From NCBI GenBank assembly GCA_016787525.1, contig JAEUUP010000004.1, positions 1 through 64,000 of the forward strand: a DNA stretch of 64,000 bases, in the 5' to 3' direction. Below the pieces are notes generated by a model that was given only the letters and a program-made list of their open reading frames with translations, searched no databases and was not told the DNA's origin. Made by a program: the position numbers and the translations under genes. Origin of the DNA: Saprospiraceae bacterium (lineage in GTDB: Bacteria; Bacteroidota; Bacteroidia; Chitinophagales; Saprospiraceae). Position 1 is the first letter of the stretch. Every line of letters starts with the position of its first letter. Positions 45,689 to 53,697 of this stretch are shown here, in pieces.

Positions 45689-46876
45689 TTAAGCTATTTT
45701 TTCAATTGCATTTAAAATGACCGCACAAGCCCACTCAATCTCTTCTTTTGTAATAATCAAAGGCGGTGCAATACGTAAACTGCGGTTATTGAACAAAAAC
45801 CAGTCGGTTAGTAAGTCTTTTTTTAGACATTCTTGAATGACTTTAAGCAATATATCAAAATTTTCTAACTCTACTGCCAACCACAAACCGGCACTCCACA
45901 CAGCTTTGATTTTTGGGTGAATCAGAAGCTGTCGAAACAAAGCCTCTTTCGCTTTTACTTCTGCTATAAAATCGGTTTCCAAAAGGGTTCTCAAAGTAGC
46001 TAAAGCCGCCGCACAACTCACAGGATGTCCACCAAAAGTCGTGATATGTCCCAAAACAGGCTCATTGGTCAATACATGCATCAAATTTCTATCGGCAATG
46101 AATGCGCCAATCGGCATACCACCGCCCAAGCCTTTCGCCAAAAGCAGGACATCTGGTACGATACCATATTGTTCAAATGCCCAAAGTGTGCCTGTGCGTC
46201 CCATACCCGCTTGGATTTCGTCGAGAATCAGCAGCGCACCAACTTCTGAGCAGCGTTTTTTTAAAGCTCTAAGATACCCCTCAGTAGGTTTATGAATCCC
46301 GCTTTCAGCTTGTACTGTTTCGACAATGACGGCGGCGGTTCTTTGTGTGACTTTTGCTATATCATCAAAATTATTGAATGCAATATGTTGAATATCAGGC
46401 AAAAGCGGGCGATAAGCTTGTGTGAAGTAGCTATCAGAATTAAGCGACATAGCTCCTTGTGTCGAGCCATGATAGGCATTGTGCATGGCTATAATTTCAC
46501 TGCGACCAGTGGCGCGTTTTGCCAATTTCATCGCCCCCTCAGTCGCTTCTGCACCCGAATTGGTGAAATAGGTCGAATTGAGCGAAGGTGGTAGATTGTC
46601 TGCCAAAAGTGTTGCCAACTGCACTTGAGGTGACAACACAAATTCGCCATAAACCAAGGTATGCCAATATTTGTTCAGTTGTTGTTCGACAGCCACTTGT
46701 ACTGAGGGGTAACGATGCCCTAAAACACTGACAGAAATACCCGCAATTAAGTCCATAACTTGTTGATTGTCAGTTGTTTTTAAATACATGCCCTTTGCGG
46801 ATTCTATTTCAAGAGCAAGCGGCGCATCAGAGGTTTGGGCAACGTGGCGTAAGAAAAGTTGTCGTTGAGTCAGCAC
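45689..46876 (-). CDS. Class III PLP aminotransferase (ArgD-like)
   Basis: A 395-residue pyridoxal-phosphate aminotransferase. Hallmarks: YFTNSGAEATEGAMKLAKRA (103-122), HNAYHGSTQGAMSLN, LLILDEIQAGMGRTGTLWAF (about 214-233) and LLLAKGLGGGMPIGAFIAD with the PLP Lys near 248. It sits at the head of the arginine cluster, so acetyl- or succinylornithine aminotransferase is the best guess, but close relatives in Bacteroidota are annotated only as 'aspartate aminotransferase family'. Motif copies: 46277 (PTEG), 46700 (YPSV) and a variant at 46535. Another copy lies upstream at 46911. Confidence 0.88.
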   Translation of the reverse strand: MLTQRQLFLRHVAQTSDAPLALEIESAKGMYLKTTDNQQVMDLIAGISVSVLGHRYPSVQVAVEQQLNKYWHTLVYGEFVLSPQVQLATLLADNLPPSLNSTYFTNSGAEATEGAMKLAKRATGRSEIIAMHNAYHGSTQGAMSLNSDSYFTQAYRPLLPDIQHIAFNNFDDIAKVTQRTAAVIVETVQAESGIHKPTEGYLRALKKRCSEVGALLILDEIQAGMGRTGTLWAFEQYGIVPDVLLLAKGLGGGMPIGAFIADRNLMHVLTNEPVLGHITTFGGHPVSCAAALATLRTLLETDFIAEVKAKEALFRQLLIHPKIKAVWSAGLWLAVELENFDILLKVIQECLKKDLLTDWFLFNNRSLRIAPPLIITKEEIEWACAVILNAIEKIA

Positions 46877-47060
46877 TATTTTGTCATTTTTTGTAAAAAA
46901 AGAACAAATATACTGAGGGGGTGTCTTGATTGTGAATTATGGTTTAATTTTTGGATATTAACATTATGAAAACAAGAATACGTAACTTGTCTATTTAAAA
47001 TAGTTGTAGAAATAAATTTTACGTGCAATTTTCATAGAAACACTTAATTTTGGGCAGGAA

Positions 47061-47768
47061 ATGAATAAAAATACCGTCATATTATTGTTTTTTATGCTTG
47101 CCCTTATGGGCTGTGAGTCTGATACACAGCGTTTGAAAGGATACGAGGTGCATGGCATAGACATTTCACATTATCAGTCGAATGTGCAATGGGATGTCGT
47201 CGCTGCTCAAGGCATTTCGTTTGCTTTTGTGAAAGCAACAGAAGGAAAACAACATATTGACAAGGAGTTTCAGCGCAATTGGGAGCAAATGAGACAACAT
47301 GGTATCAAACGGGGCGCTTATCATTTTTTCCGTCCATCGGTTGATGGTGAGGTGCAAGCGCGCAATTTTATTCAATCTGTGGATATGAGATATGGTGATT
47401 TGCCTCCTGTTTTAGACATCGAAATTGATGAAGATTTGCCTCGCGAGGTCGTGGTTCGTCAGATGCGAGCTTGGCTTTATTGGGTTGAATTGGAATACAG
47501 TATAAAACCTATTATCTATACGAGTTATAAATTCTACAATAAATTCATCGTTGGTGAATTTGAAAAATATCCTATCTGGATTGCAAAATATGGTGGCGAT
47601 GCGCCACGTTTAGGTGCTTCTAAGTGGTGGTTTTGGCAATATGGCAATCGTGGTAAACTCAACGGCATTGACGGTTATGTGGATTTCAATGTTTTCTACG
47701 GCTCGCGTGAGGAATTGGAACGCATTTGTCTGTCGGGTGCTATGTTGAGTGGGTTGATTAGTCATTAG
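47061..47768 (+). CDS. GH25 family lysozyme, lipoprotein
   Basis: Muramidase-like protein of 235 residues that should cleave peptidoglycan. The signal LLFFMLALMGC has a lipobox with Cys18. The catalytic domain follows: VHGIDISHYQSNVQW (first Asp), FAFVKATEGKQHID, RGAYHFFRPS, LPPVLDIEIDED (the D-x-E catalytic pair), and WWFWQYGNRGKLNGIDGYVDFNVFYG at the C terminus. All GH25 key residues appear to be present. TAATTTTG at 47045-47052 resembles a -7 box, which would leave almost no leader. The motif at 47804 lies between this gene and the next. Confidence 0.93.
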   Translation: MNKNTVILLFFMLALMGCESDTQRLKGYEVHGIDISHYQSNVQWDVVAAQGISFAFVKATEGKQHIDKEFQRNWEQMRQHGIKRGAYHFFRPSVDGEVQARNFIQSVDMRYGDLPPVLDIEIDEDLPREVVVRQMRAWLYWVELEYSIKPIIYTSYKFYNKFIVGEFEKYPIWIAKYGGDAPRLGASKWWFWQYGNRGKLNGIDGYVDFNVFYGSREELERICLSGAMLSGLISH

Positions 47769-47846
47769 TTATTAGTCATTTTTTCCATTTCAGAAGCCGA
47801 TAATACTGAGGGGTATCTCGTTAAACTATTAAAATCTTTCAAAAAT

Positions 47847-49046
47847 ATGAACTTCAAGCAAATATCAACCCTTGCAACCCTTGTCTTGTTTGGTGCATTG
47901 ACCTTGGTGGCACAAAATGAAGCAAAACCTGCATTGGAAAGCGGTATCGATTTTTTTCATGGCACTTACGATGAAGCCTTGGCTAAAGCAAAAGCTGAGA
48001 ACAAAATCGTCTTCATGGACGCTTTCACAGAATGGTGTGGCCCTTGCAAGCGTATGGCTGCAACGACTTTTAAGGAAGCAAAAGTGGGCAAGTTTTTTAA
48101 CGAAAACTTTGTCAATGTCAAAATGGACATGGAAAAAGGTGAAGGTGTGACCTTGAGCCGCAAATTCGATGTCACAGCCTATCCAACCTTGTTGTTTTTG
48201 AACGAAAAAGGCGAACAGGTGCATAAGTCAATTGGCGCACTACAAGCCGAGCAATTGATTGGTGCAGGTCGTTTGGCTTTGGGTAAAATTGATAAAACCA
48301 AAGATTTTGAAAAAGACTATCAAGCAGGCAAACGCGAACCAGAATTGGTTCTCAACTACGTCCGCGCACTCAATCGGGCAGGTAAATCAAGTCTGAAAGT
48401 GGTCAATGAGTATCTTTTGAAGGCTGATATGGCAAATCCAGCGACTTTGAAAATCATTTTTGAAGGTACAACTCAAGCTGATTCTAAAGTTTTTGACTTG
48501 TTGGTGAAAAACAAAGCGCAAATTGTGCCGCTTTACAGTGAAGCTCAATTCAACTCAAAAGTAGAAGATGCCATCCAAAAAACACTGGAAAATGCAGTCG
48601 AGTTTAAGTCTTTGGAATTGCACAAAGAAGCAAAAGACAAGATGAAAACGCATTTACCAGACAAAGCACAAGCTTTTGCTTTGGAAGCCGATATGAAATA
48701 TTACAAAGCCACGAGTGATGTCAAAAATTATTGCAAAGCCTGTGAGTCTTTTGTGAAAAAAGAAGGAAAAACCAACGCAAACGTACTGTATTCGACGGCT
48801 AAACAAATGATTGACGCATTTCCAACGGATAAAGACATTTTATCGAATGCGACAAAATACTTGAAAACAGCCGCTGAAAACGGTGGTTTGTGCGAATATT
48901 ATTTCCTTTATGCCAAAACACTGAACCTTTCTGGCAAAAAATCGGACGCTTTGACCAATGCAGAAAAGGCTTTGAAATTAGCAAAAGACAATGCCATTCA
49001 GATGGTGCCAGTGGTACAAAATTTGATTGATCAAATCAAAGGATAA
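47847..49046 (+). CDS. Exported thioredoxin-fold protein with helical C-terminal domain (copy A)
   Basis: A 399-residue exported thiol-disulfide protein. The signal peptide ends near LTLVAQ (22). The thioredoxin domain (about 35-140) has DAFTEWCGPCKRMAATTF with the CxxC redox pair, and VTAYPTLLFLNEKGE with the cis-Pro. Residues 150-399 form a helical, TPR-like region ending in IQMVPVVQNLIDQIKG. It is 44% or so similar by eye to the next gene (49146), so the pair is a tandem duplication. It probably reduces or oxidises periplasmic thiols. A terminator follows. Confidence 0.9.
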   Translation: MNFKQISTLATLVLFGALTLVAQNEAKPALESGIDFFHGTYDEALAKAKAENKIVFMDAFTEWCGPCKRMAATTFKEAKVGKFFNENFVNVKMDMEKGEGVTLSRKFDVTAYPTLLFLNEKGEQVHKSIGALQAEQLIGAGRLALGKIDKTKDFEKDYQAGKREPELVLNYVRALNRAGKSSLKVVNEYLLKADMANPATLKIIFEGTTQADSKVFDLLVKNKAQIVPLYSEAQFNSKVEDAIQKTLENAVEFKSLELHKEAKDKMKTHLPDKAQAFALEADMKYYKATSDVKNYCKACESFVKKEGKTNANVLYSTAKQMIDAFPTDKDILSNATKYLKTAAENGGLCEYYFLYAKTLNLSGKKSDALTNAEKALKLAKDNAIQMVPVVQNLIDQIKG

Positions 49047-49075
49047 AAGAAAGATATTCCGAGCGATATAACAGC

Positions 49076-49114
49076 AAAAACTTCCAAAGAGTCTGTAACT
49101 TTTTGGAAGTTTTT
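49076..49114 (+). terminator. Terminator between the two thioredoxin-fold genes
   Basis: AAAAACTTCCAAA (49076-49088) pairs with TTTGGAAGTTTTT (49102-49114) around a 13-base loop, with a long U-tract. Confidence 0.8.
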
Positions 49115-49145
49115 TTGTATAAAGTATTATAAATCAAAATATTAT

Positions 49146-50321
49146 ATGATGAAATTGGTTCATGTTGTAGCCTTGTTTTTTTTAATTAAAACCGCCTCTA
49201 TTGCCCAAAATACTGAGGGGGGGATAAAATTCATTCACGATAAATTCAATGAGGCTTTGGCGGTCGCTGGCAAAGAAAAAAAAATCATTTTCTTAGATGC
49301 TTATACTACCTGGTGCGGCCCTTGTAAGATGATGTCGAAAAACGTGTTTACAAATGGCGATGTGGCTGTCTTGTACAACAAAGAGTTTGTGAACCTGAAA
49401 ATGGACATGGAAAAAGGCGAAGGCCCAGCTTTGTTGCAACGTTATGGTATTGCGGCTTTTCCAACACTTTTGTTCTTAAATAGTGAAGGCGAAGTGGTGC
49501 ATAAAGCCTTGGGTTATCACGATGCCGAGCAGTTTTTGACTTTAGGTAAAACAGCGTTGGCTGGCGAAAACACACTTGGGAAATGGGTCGAACGCTACGA
49601 AAAAGGTGAAAAAACGCCTGGTTTTTTGAAAGAATTTACGAATATATTGGCGGAAGCCTATGATGACCGTCGCCACAAAATAGCCGAAGAATATTTAGCA
49701 ACCCAAACTGATTGGAAAACGCCTGCCAATTTGGCTTTCATTTTCCAACATACTGAGGGGGTAGATTCTAAACTTTTTGAATATCTGGTGAAAAACCAAA
49801 AGGATTTTGAAAAGAAATTCACAAAAGACGAAATAAGTTTGAAAATACAAGGCACAGCCTCAGAGTTCTTGTTCAACGAAAAAGATGTACCGTCTTTGTC
49901 GGCAGCGGATTCTGTGATTCGTTTGGTTTATCCTGCCGACAAGTTGGACAGAATGATATTGGGCTATCGGATGAGTCACTACCGAATGAAGGGCGATAGA
50001 GACAATTATGCGCAAGCTGCTGTGAATTTTTTCAAAAAATACAGCGACTCGGAAGAAGAATTGAGCGAAACGGCTATCACGTTTTACGAGCAGATTGATG
50101 ACCCAAAAATGTTGGAAAAAGCCGTAAAATGGGCAAAAAAATCAGTTAAATTGGAAAAACGTTTTATGAATCAAATCGTGGTAGCTCAGTTGTATCAAAA
50201 ATTGGGTAAGACGGCCAAAGCCAAAAAAGAAGCCCAAAAAGCAATTGACTTGGCAAAAACGACGGGCGAAAACTACGACGAGGCAACAGATTTGTTGAAA
50301 GAATTAGAGGAGAAGAAATAG
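49146..50321 (+). CDS. Exported thioredoxin-fold protein with helical C-terminal domain (copy B)
   Basis: A 391-residue paralogue of the preceding gene. The signal peptide (1-20, ending SIAQ) is followed at once by NTEGGIKF, encoded by a motif copy with a G7 run (49211-49223). The redox site is DAYTTWCGPCKMMSKNVF, the cis-Pro segment IAAFPTLLFLNSEGE. The C-terminal half (150-391) is helical and lysine-rich. A second motif copy at 49751 encodes HTEG at a helix turn. The DUF2809-like frame starts 14 bases downstream. Confidence 0.9.
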   Translation: MMKLVHVVALFFLIKTASIAQNTEGGIKFIHDKFNEALAVAGKEKKIIFLDAYTTWCGPCKMMSKNVFTNGDVAVLYNKEFVNLKMDMEKGEGPALLQRYGIAAFPTLLFLNSEGEVVHKALGYHDAEQFLTLGKTALAGENTLGKWVERYEKGEKTPGFLKEFTNILAEAYDDRRHKIAEEYLATQTDWKTPANLAFIFQHTEGVDSKLFEYLVKNQKDFEKKFTKDEISLKIQGTASEFLFNEKDVPSLSAADSVIRLVYPADKLDRMILGYRMSHYRMKGDRDNYAQAAVNFFKKYSDSEEELSETAITFYEQIDDPKMLEKAVKWAKKSVKLEKRFMNQIVVAQLYQKLGKTAKAKKEAQKAIDLAKTTGENYDEATDLLKELEEKK

Positions 50322-50335
50322 GCAAACGAATAAAG

Positions 50336-50737
50336 ATGCAGCTGAATTCAGATACAAAAAATAGATTATTTTACCTCCTTTTGGCTGTTTTTACAGCTGC
50401 TTTTGCACTCTACTTGCGCTCAATTTGGCAGCATTTACCTTTTTTTATCAACATCTGGATAGGTGATTTTTTATGGGCTATCATGGTGTTTTGGTTGAGT
50501 AGAATAGTTTTTTTGAGGACAGAAAGCCAAAAATTGACGCTGTCATTGATAGTTTTTTGCTGGTTTGTAGAGGCAAGTCAGACTTTTCATACACCTTCAT
50601 TGGATGCTTTTCGGGATACAACTTTAGGTGGTTTGTTATTGGGACACGGCTTTTTATGATCTGACATTGTAGCCTATACAGTAGGCGTTTTGTGCGCTTT
50701 TTTTACCGAAAAAATATTGTTTATGAAAAGAAGATGA
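50336..50737 (+). pseudogene. DUF2809-type membrane protein interrupted by an in-frame TGA
   Basis: The first 107 codons encode a small membrane protein with four helices. The frame then meets TGA at 50657-50659 and continues open for another 25 codons to TGA at 50735, reading SDIVAYTVGVLCAFFTEK. DUF2809 proteins end in a G.G(F/L).W.DL.AY..G pattern, so the TGA replaces the codon for the conserved Trp (TGG to TGA, one base). Either this is a recent nonsense mutation, a sequencing error, or the shorter protein is tolerated. No sign of general TGA recoding was found: other genes here end in TGA and use TGG for Trp. Confidence 0.75.
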
Positions 50738-50757
50738 ATAAATAATAAGCTTTTATG

Positions 50758-50804
50758 ATTACAAAAGCGGGTGGTTTCTACTTGAAACCACCCGCTTTTG
50801 TAAT
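50758..50804. terminator. Strong bidirectional terminator
   Basis: A perfect 21-bp stem: 50758-50778 (starting ATTACAAAAGCGGGTGG) pairs with 50784-50804 around TACTT. It separates the DUF2809-like gene (+) from the cargo cluster (-). Confidence 0.9.
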
Positions 50805-50821
50805 GTATCGAAAACTATAAA

Positions 50822-53620
50822 TTACCTGTTAACTATAAACGATTTACGTTCGCTGGTTTGTAGGCTTTTTATATCCATAAAATAGGAACCATTGGGCAAG
50901 TCAACGGTAGGTAAACCAGTGCGTACTTGCTGAACGGTACTTTTTAATAATAACTTACCATTGATATCCAAAATTTGAACCTCAGTTGAACTGGCTATAT
51001 CTTCAATACCCGATAAATAAATTTTATCTTTTACAGGATTGGGATAAATTGCCCATACTTTGGTATTGGCTTTAAGCCAATCAACAGCCACTATTTTTGA
51101 GTAAGTTGAACTATTATTTTTATCAACCATTTTCAAGCGATAGTAGTTGATGCCATATTGTGGTTTTTCGTCCAATACACGATAGTTGCTGGCTTTACCT
51201 TGGGCTTCTTTACCTTTCAAGTTAGACCATGTTTTGCCGTCGAAGCTGCGTTCAATGTCAAAATGGCTGAAATCAATCTCGTTCGCTGTTTGCCAAGTGA
51301 GATTGATACCGTCAGGGATTGGTTCACCTTGAAATTGAGTCAACTCGACAGGAATGATTTGGTCAAGTGGCGACGACCAGATGCTGCGTCCGAATGTGCC
51401 AGCAAATATTTTACCCGTAGCATAGTGTATTTCTAAATCACGTACTGGCACAGCAGGCAAACCTGTATTGTACGATTGCCAAGAAGAAGATACTGAGGGG
51501 TCTCTATAATAAACACCTAAGTCAGTTCCACAATATGCTGCACCTATCACACCTAGTTGGGTTACCACTGTATTGGCAGAAACAGCAGGCAAGCCTGTGC
51601 TGATATTTGTCCATGTCGAACCACCATTGTTTGAAAAATAGACTTGACTTGTTCCAGTAGAAGCTCGAGAGACATAAATATTGTTTGAATTATTGACATC
51701 AATATGCACATGCAAAAGGCTTGATGCAGGTATTGTCCCTGTTACATCTGTCCAGTTTGTGCCTCCATCCGTTGTTTTATATACATTGCTGGTGGTTATG
51801 TAGTAAATGATTTGATTGTTCGTACGTGCCACATCAATCCAACGAACTTGACCATTCGCTGGACTAATGACTGTCCATGTTGTACCATTATCTGTACTCT
51901 TTTCGACATTGTTACCACCAGCATAAATGGTATTTGAATTAACAGGGTCTTGCATATAAGGTGTTACCCAATAACCACCTGTGATGGTTTTAAGCGTTGA
52001 AAACGAGCTACCACCATTGGTCGAACGACGTAAAACACCATTTTGAAACGTACAATAAGCGTAGTTACTGTTAGAACGATCGAGAAAAGCGATCATACCA
52101 TCACCACCTGAAACAGCTGCCCAACTTGTGCCGTTGGTTGTCAAATTCGTACCATTGTCTTGATGACCGCTGATGATTCGGTTGGCATTGCTTGGAAATA
52201 GACCAATGGCGTAAGGTTGAGCAATGGATAAATTGTTCGAAATATTAGTCCAAGATGTACCTGTGCCATTATAGCGATAAACGCCACCATCTGATGCACC
52301 CAAAAGTTGTGAACCACTGAACTGCAAATCGTGTACATCCACGTGTCCAATGCCGATACTTGTCCATGTTGCACCACCGTCAGTTGATTTATGTACATTC
52401 AGACCACCCGCATAGACTGTGTTTGCCGTAGTTGGGTCAGCTTCGACACAGAGATTATACCAGCCTTGTCCGTTGGGAATATTGGGTGTCGAAGACATTT
52501 TAGTGAACGATGTACCACCATCTGTCGAACGGTAGAATCCTTCCATATCATTGCCATTTGATGCGGTTGCCATCAAATATACATAGTTTGTATCCGCTGG
52601 TGACACATCAATAGCAAAACGAGTGGCAGTAGTTGATGTGGGCAAACCCGTAGTGATAGTTACCCAAGTTGCGCCAGCATTGTACGAGCGTAGAAATACT
52701 GCACCCGATTTTGCTCCCGCAAAAACAGTATTAGAGTTTTGAGGATTAAAAGTCAAATCTCTGATGCTTGAAGCATTAACTTGTGTAAACGACGTACCAC
52801 CATTCGTTGAACGATATATACCATTTGTGCCAGATACTAAAACAATGCTCGGATTATTCGGATTGACCAGTACTGTTGTCAATACAACACCATTACTAAT
52901 AGCGTACGACAAGCCAGTTGTCGTCCAAGTCGCGCCACCATCTGTTGATTTATACAAACCACGAGAGGAGGGGTGATAAATAGCTCTATCTGCATCACCT
53001 GTCAAGGCATAGATGATATTGCTATTCGTTGGGTCAATTGCCACATTGGTCACACCTGCGGCGGGAATATCTTCCGAAATAACGTTCCAAGTACTGCCGC
53101 TATCCGTTGATTTCCAGAGCTGTCCTGCAGGTGTACAAGCATAAAATGTTGTGGCACTTTGAGGGTCAACAATTATACTATTTACACGACCGTTGCCAAC
53201 CATTGTGTTGGTACTGATTGGTCCCACAACCGACCAGTTAGCAGCAGCGCGTTGTTTGACACCTTTTTTTAAAGCCAAACGAGCACGAAAATCTGCTTCA
53301 ATCAGCGCATCCATATTGCCATTCGTTTCTGCAACACGTGGTTCAATCCACTCAGCAGCACGCATAAAATGCACAATTTCTTGATACTCCTCAGCTTCGT
53401 GTTCTGCTTGGAAGGTCTCATTGCGCGGCTCTTCGTCCTTTTGACGTAGGTTTTGATAATACGTTTTTAGTGCCGCTTCATTTTCTTTCAAGAAAGCGGC
53501 TTTAATTTCGTAAAAATTAGAAGTTTTTTCAGCTAAGCGCATCCACTTTGGTTGTGCGTGTAAAGTAATAGTGGATAGGAGGCTTAAAGCAATGATGTTC
53601 CAGATAAGATTGGTTTTCAT
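50822..53620 (-). CDS. Secreted BNR/Asp-box propeller protein, T9SS type A
   Basis: A 932-residue secreted protein. After the signal peptide (ending LHAQ near 23) and a Glu/Lys-rich helical segment (30-120), residues about 130-760 hold a series of Asp-box hairpins such as KSTDSGSTWN, KSTDGGATWT and RSTNGGTSFT. These form sortilin/BNR-type beta-propellers seen in sialidase- and xyloglucanase-like proteins; no enzyme active site was recognised. Residues about 765-850 are the common pre-tail domain (LTQFQGEPIPDGINLTWQTA), and the end (AIYPNPVKDKIYLSGI to KSFIVNR) is a T9SS type A sorting domain. Only one motif copy (51491, DPSV) lies in this 2.8-kb gene. Confidence 0.9.
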   Translation of the reverse strand: MKTNLIWNIIALSLLSTITLHAQPKWMRLAEKTSNFYEIKAAFLKENEAALKTYYQNLRQKDEEPRNETFQAEHEAEEYQEIVHFMRAAEWIEPRVAETNGNMDALIEADFRARLALKKGVKQRAAANWSVVGPISTNTMVGNGRVNSIIVDPQSATTFYACTPAGQLWKSTDSGSTWNVISEDIPAAGVTNVAIDPTNSNIIYALTGDADRAIYHPSSRGLYKSTDGGATWTTTGLSYAISNGVVLTTVLVNPNNPSIVLVSGTNGIYRSTNGGTSFTQVNASSIRDLTFNPQNSNTVFAGAKSGAVFLRSYNAGATWVTITTGLPTSTTATRFAIDVSPADTNYVYLMATASNGNDMEGFYRSTDGGTSFTKMSSTPNIPNGQGWYNLCVEADPTTANTVYAGGLNVHKSTDGGATWTSIGIGHVDVHDLQFSGSQLLGASDGGVYRYNGTGTSWTNISNNLSIAQPYAIGLFPSNANRIISGHQDNGTNLTTNGTSWAAVSGGDGMIAFLDRSNSNYAYCTFQNGVLRRSTNGGSSFSTLKTITGGYWVTPYMQDPVNSNTIYAGGNNVEKSTDNGTTWTVISPANGQVRWIDVARTNNQIIYYITTSNVYKTTDGGTNWTDVTGTIPASSLLHVHIDVNNSNNIYVSRASTGTSQVYFSNNGGSTWTNISTGLPAVSANTVVTQLGVIGAAYCGTDLGVYYRDPSVSSSWQSYNTGLPAVPVRDLEIHYATGKIFAGTFGRSIWSSPLDQIIPVELTQFQGEPIPDGINLTWQTANEIDFSHFDIERSFDGKTWSNLKGKEAQGKASNYRVLDEKPQYGINYYRLKMVDKNNSSTYSKIVAVDWLKANTKVWAIYPNPVKDKIYLSGIEDIASSTEVQILDINGKLLLKSTVQQVRTGLPTVDLPNGSYFMDIKSLQTSERKSFIVNR

Positions 53621-53697
53621 GAACTTTTTAAATTTTGCGTAAGTAACAATTAGTGATGATTTTAAATGAAAAACGTTTTGATAGTGTCTAAACTGAT

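Noticed and set aside
50657-50659. Genome-wide reading of TGA as Trp
   Set aside because: Several intact genes end in TGA and use TGG for conserved Trp, for example thrS and the GH25 gene use TGG internally.
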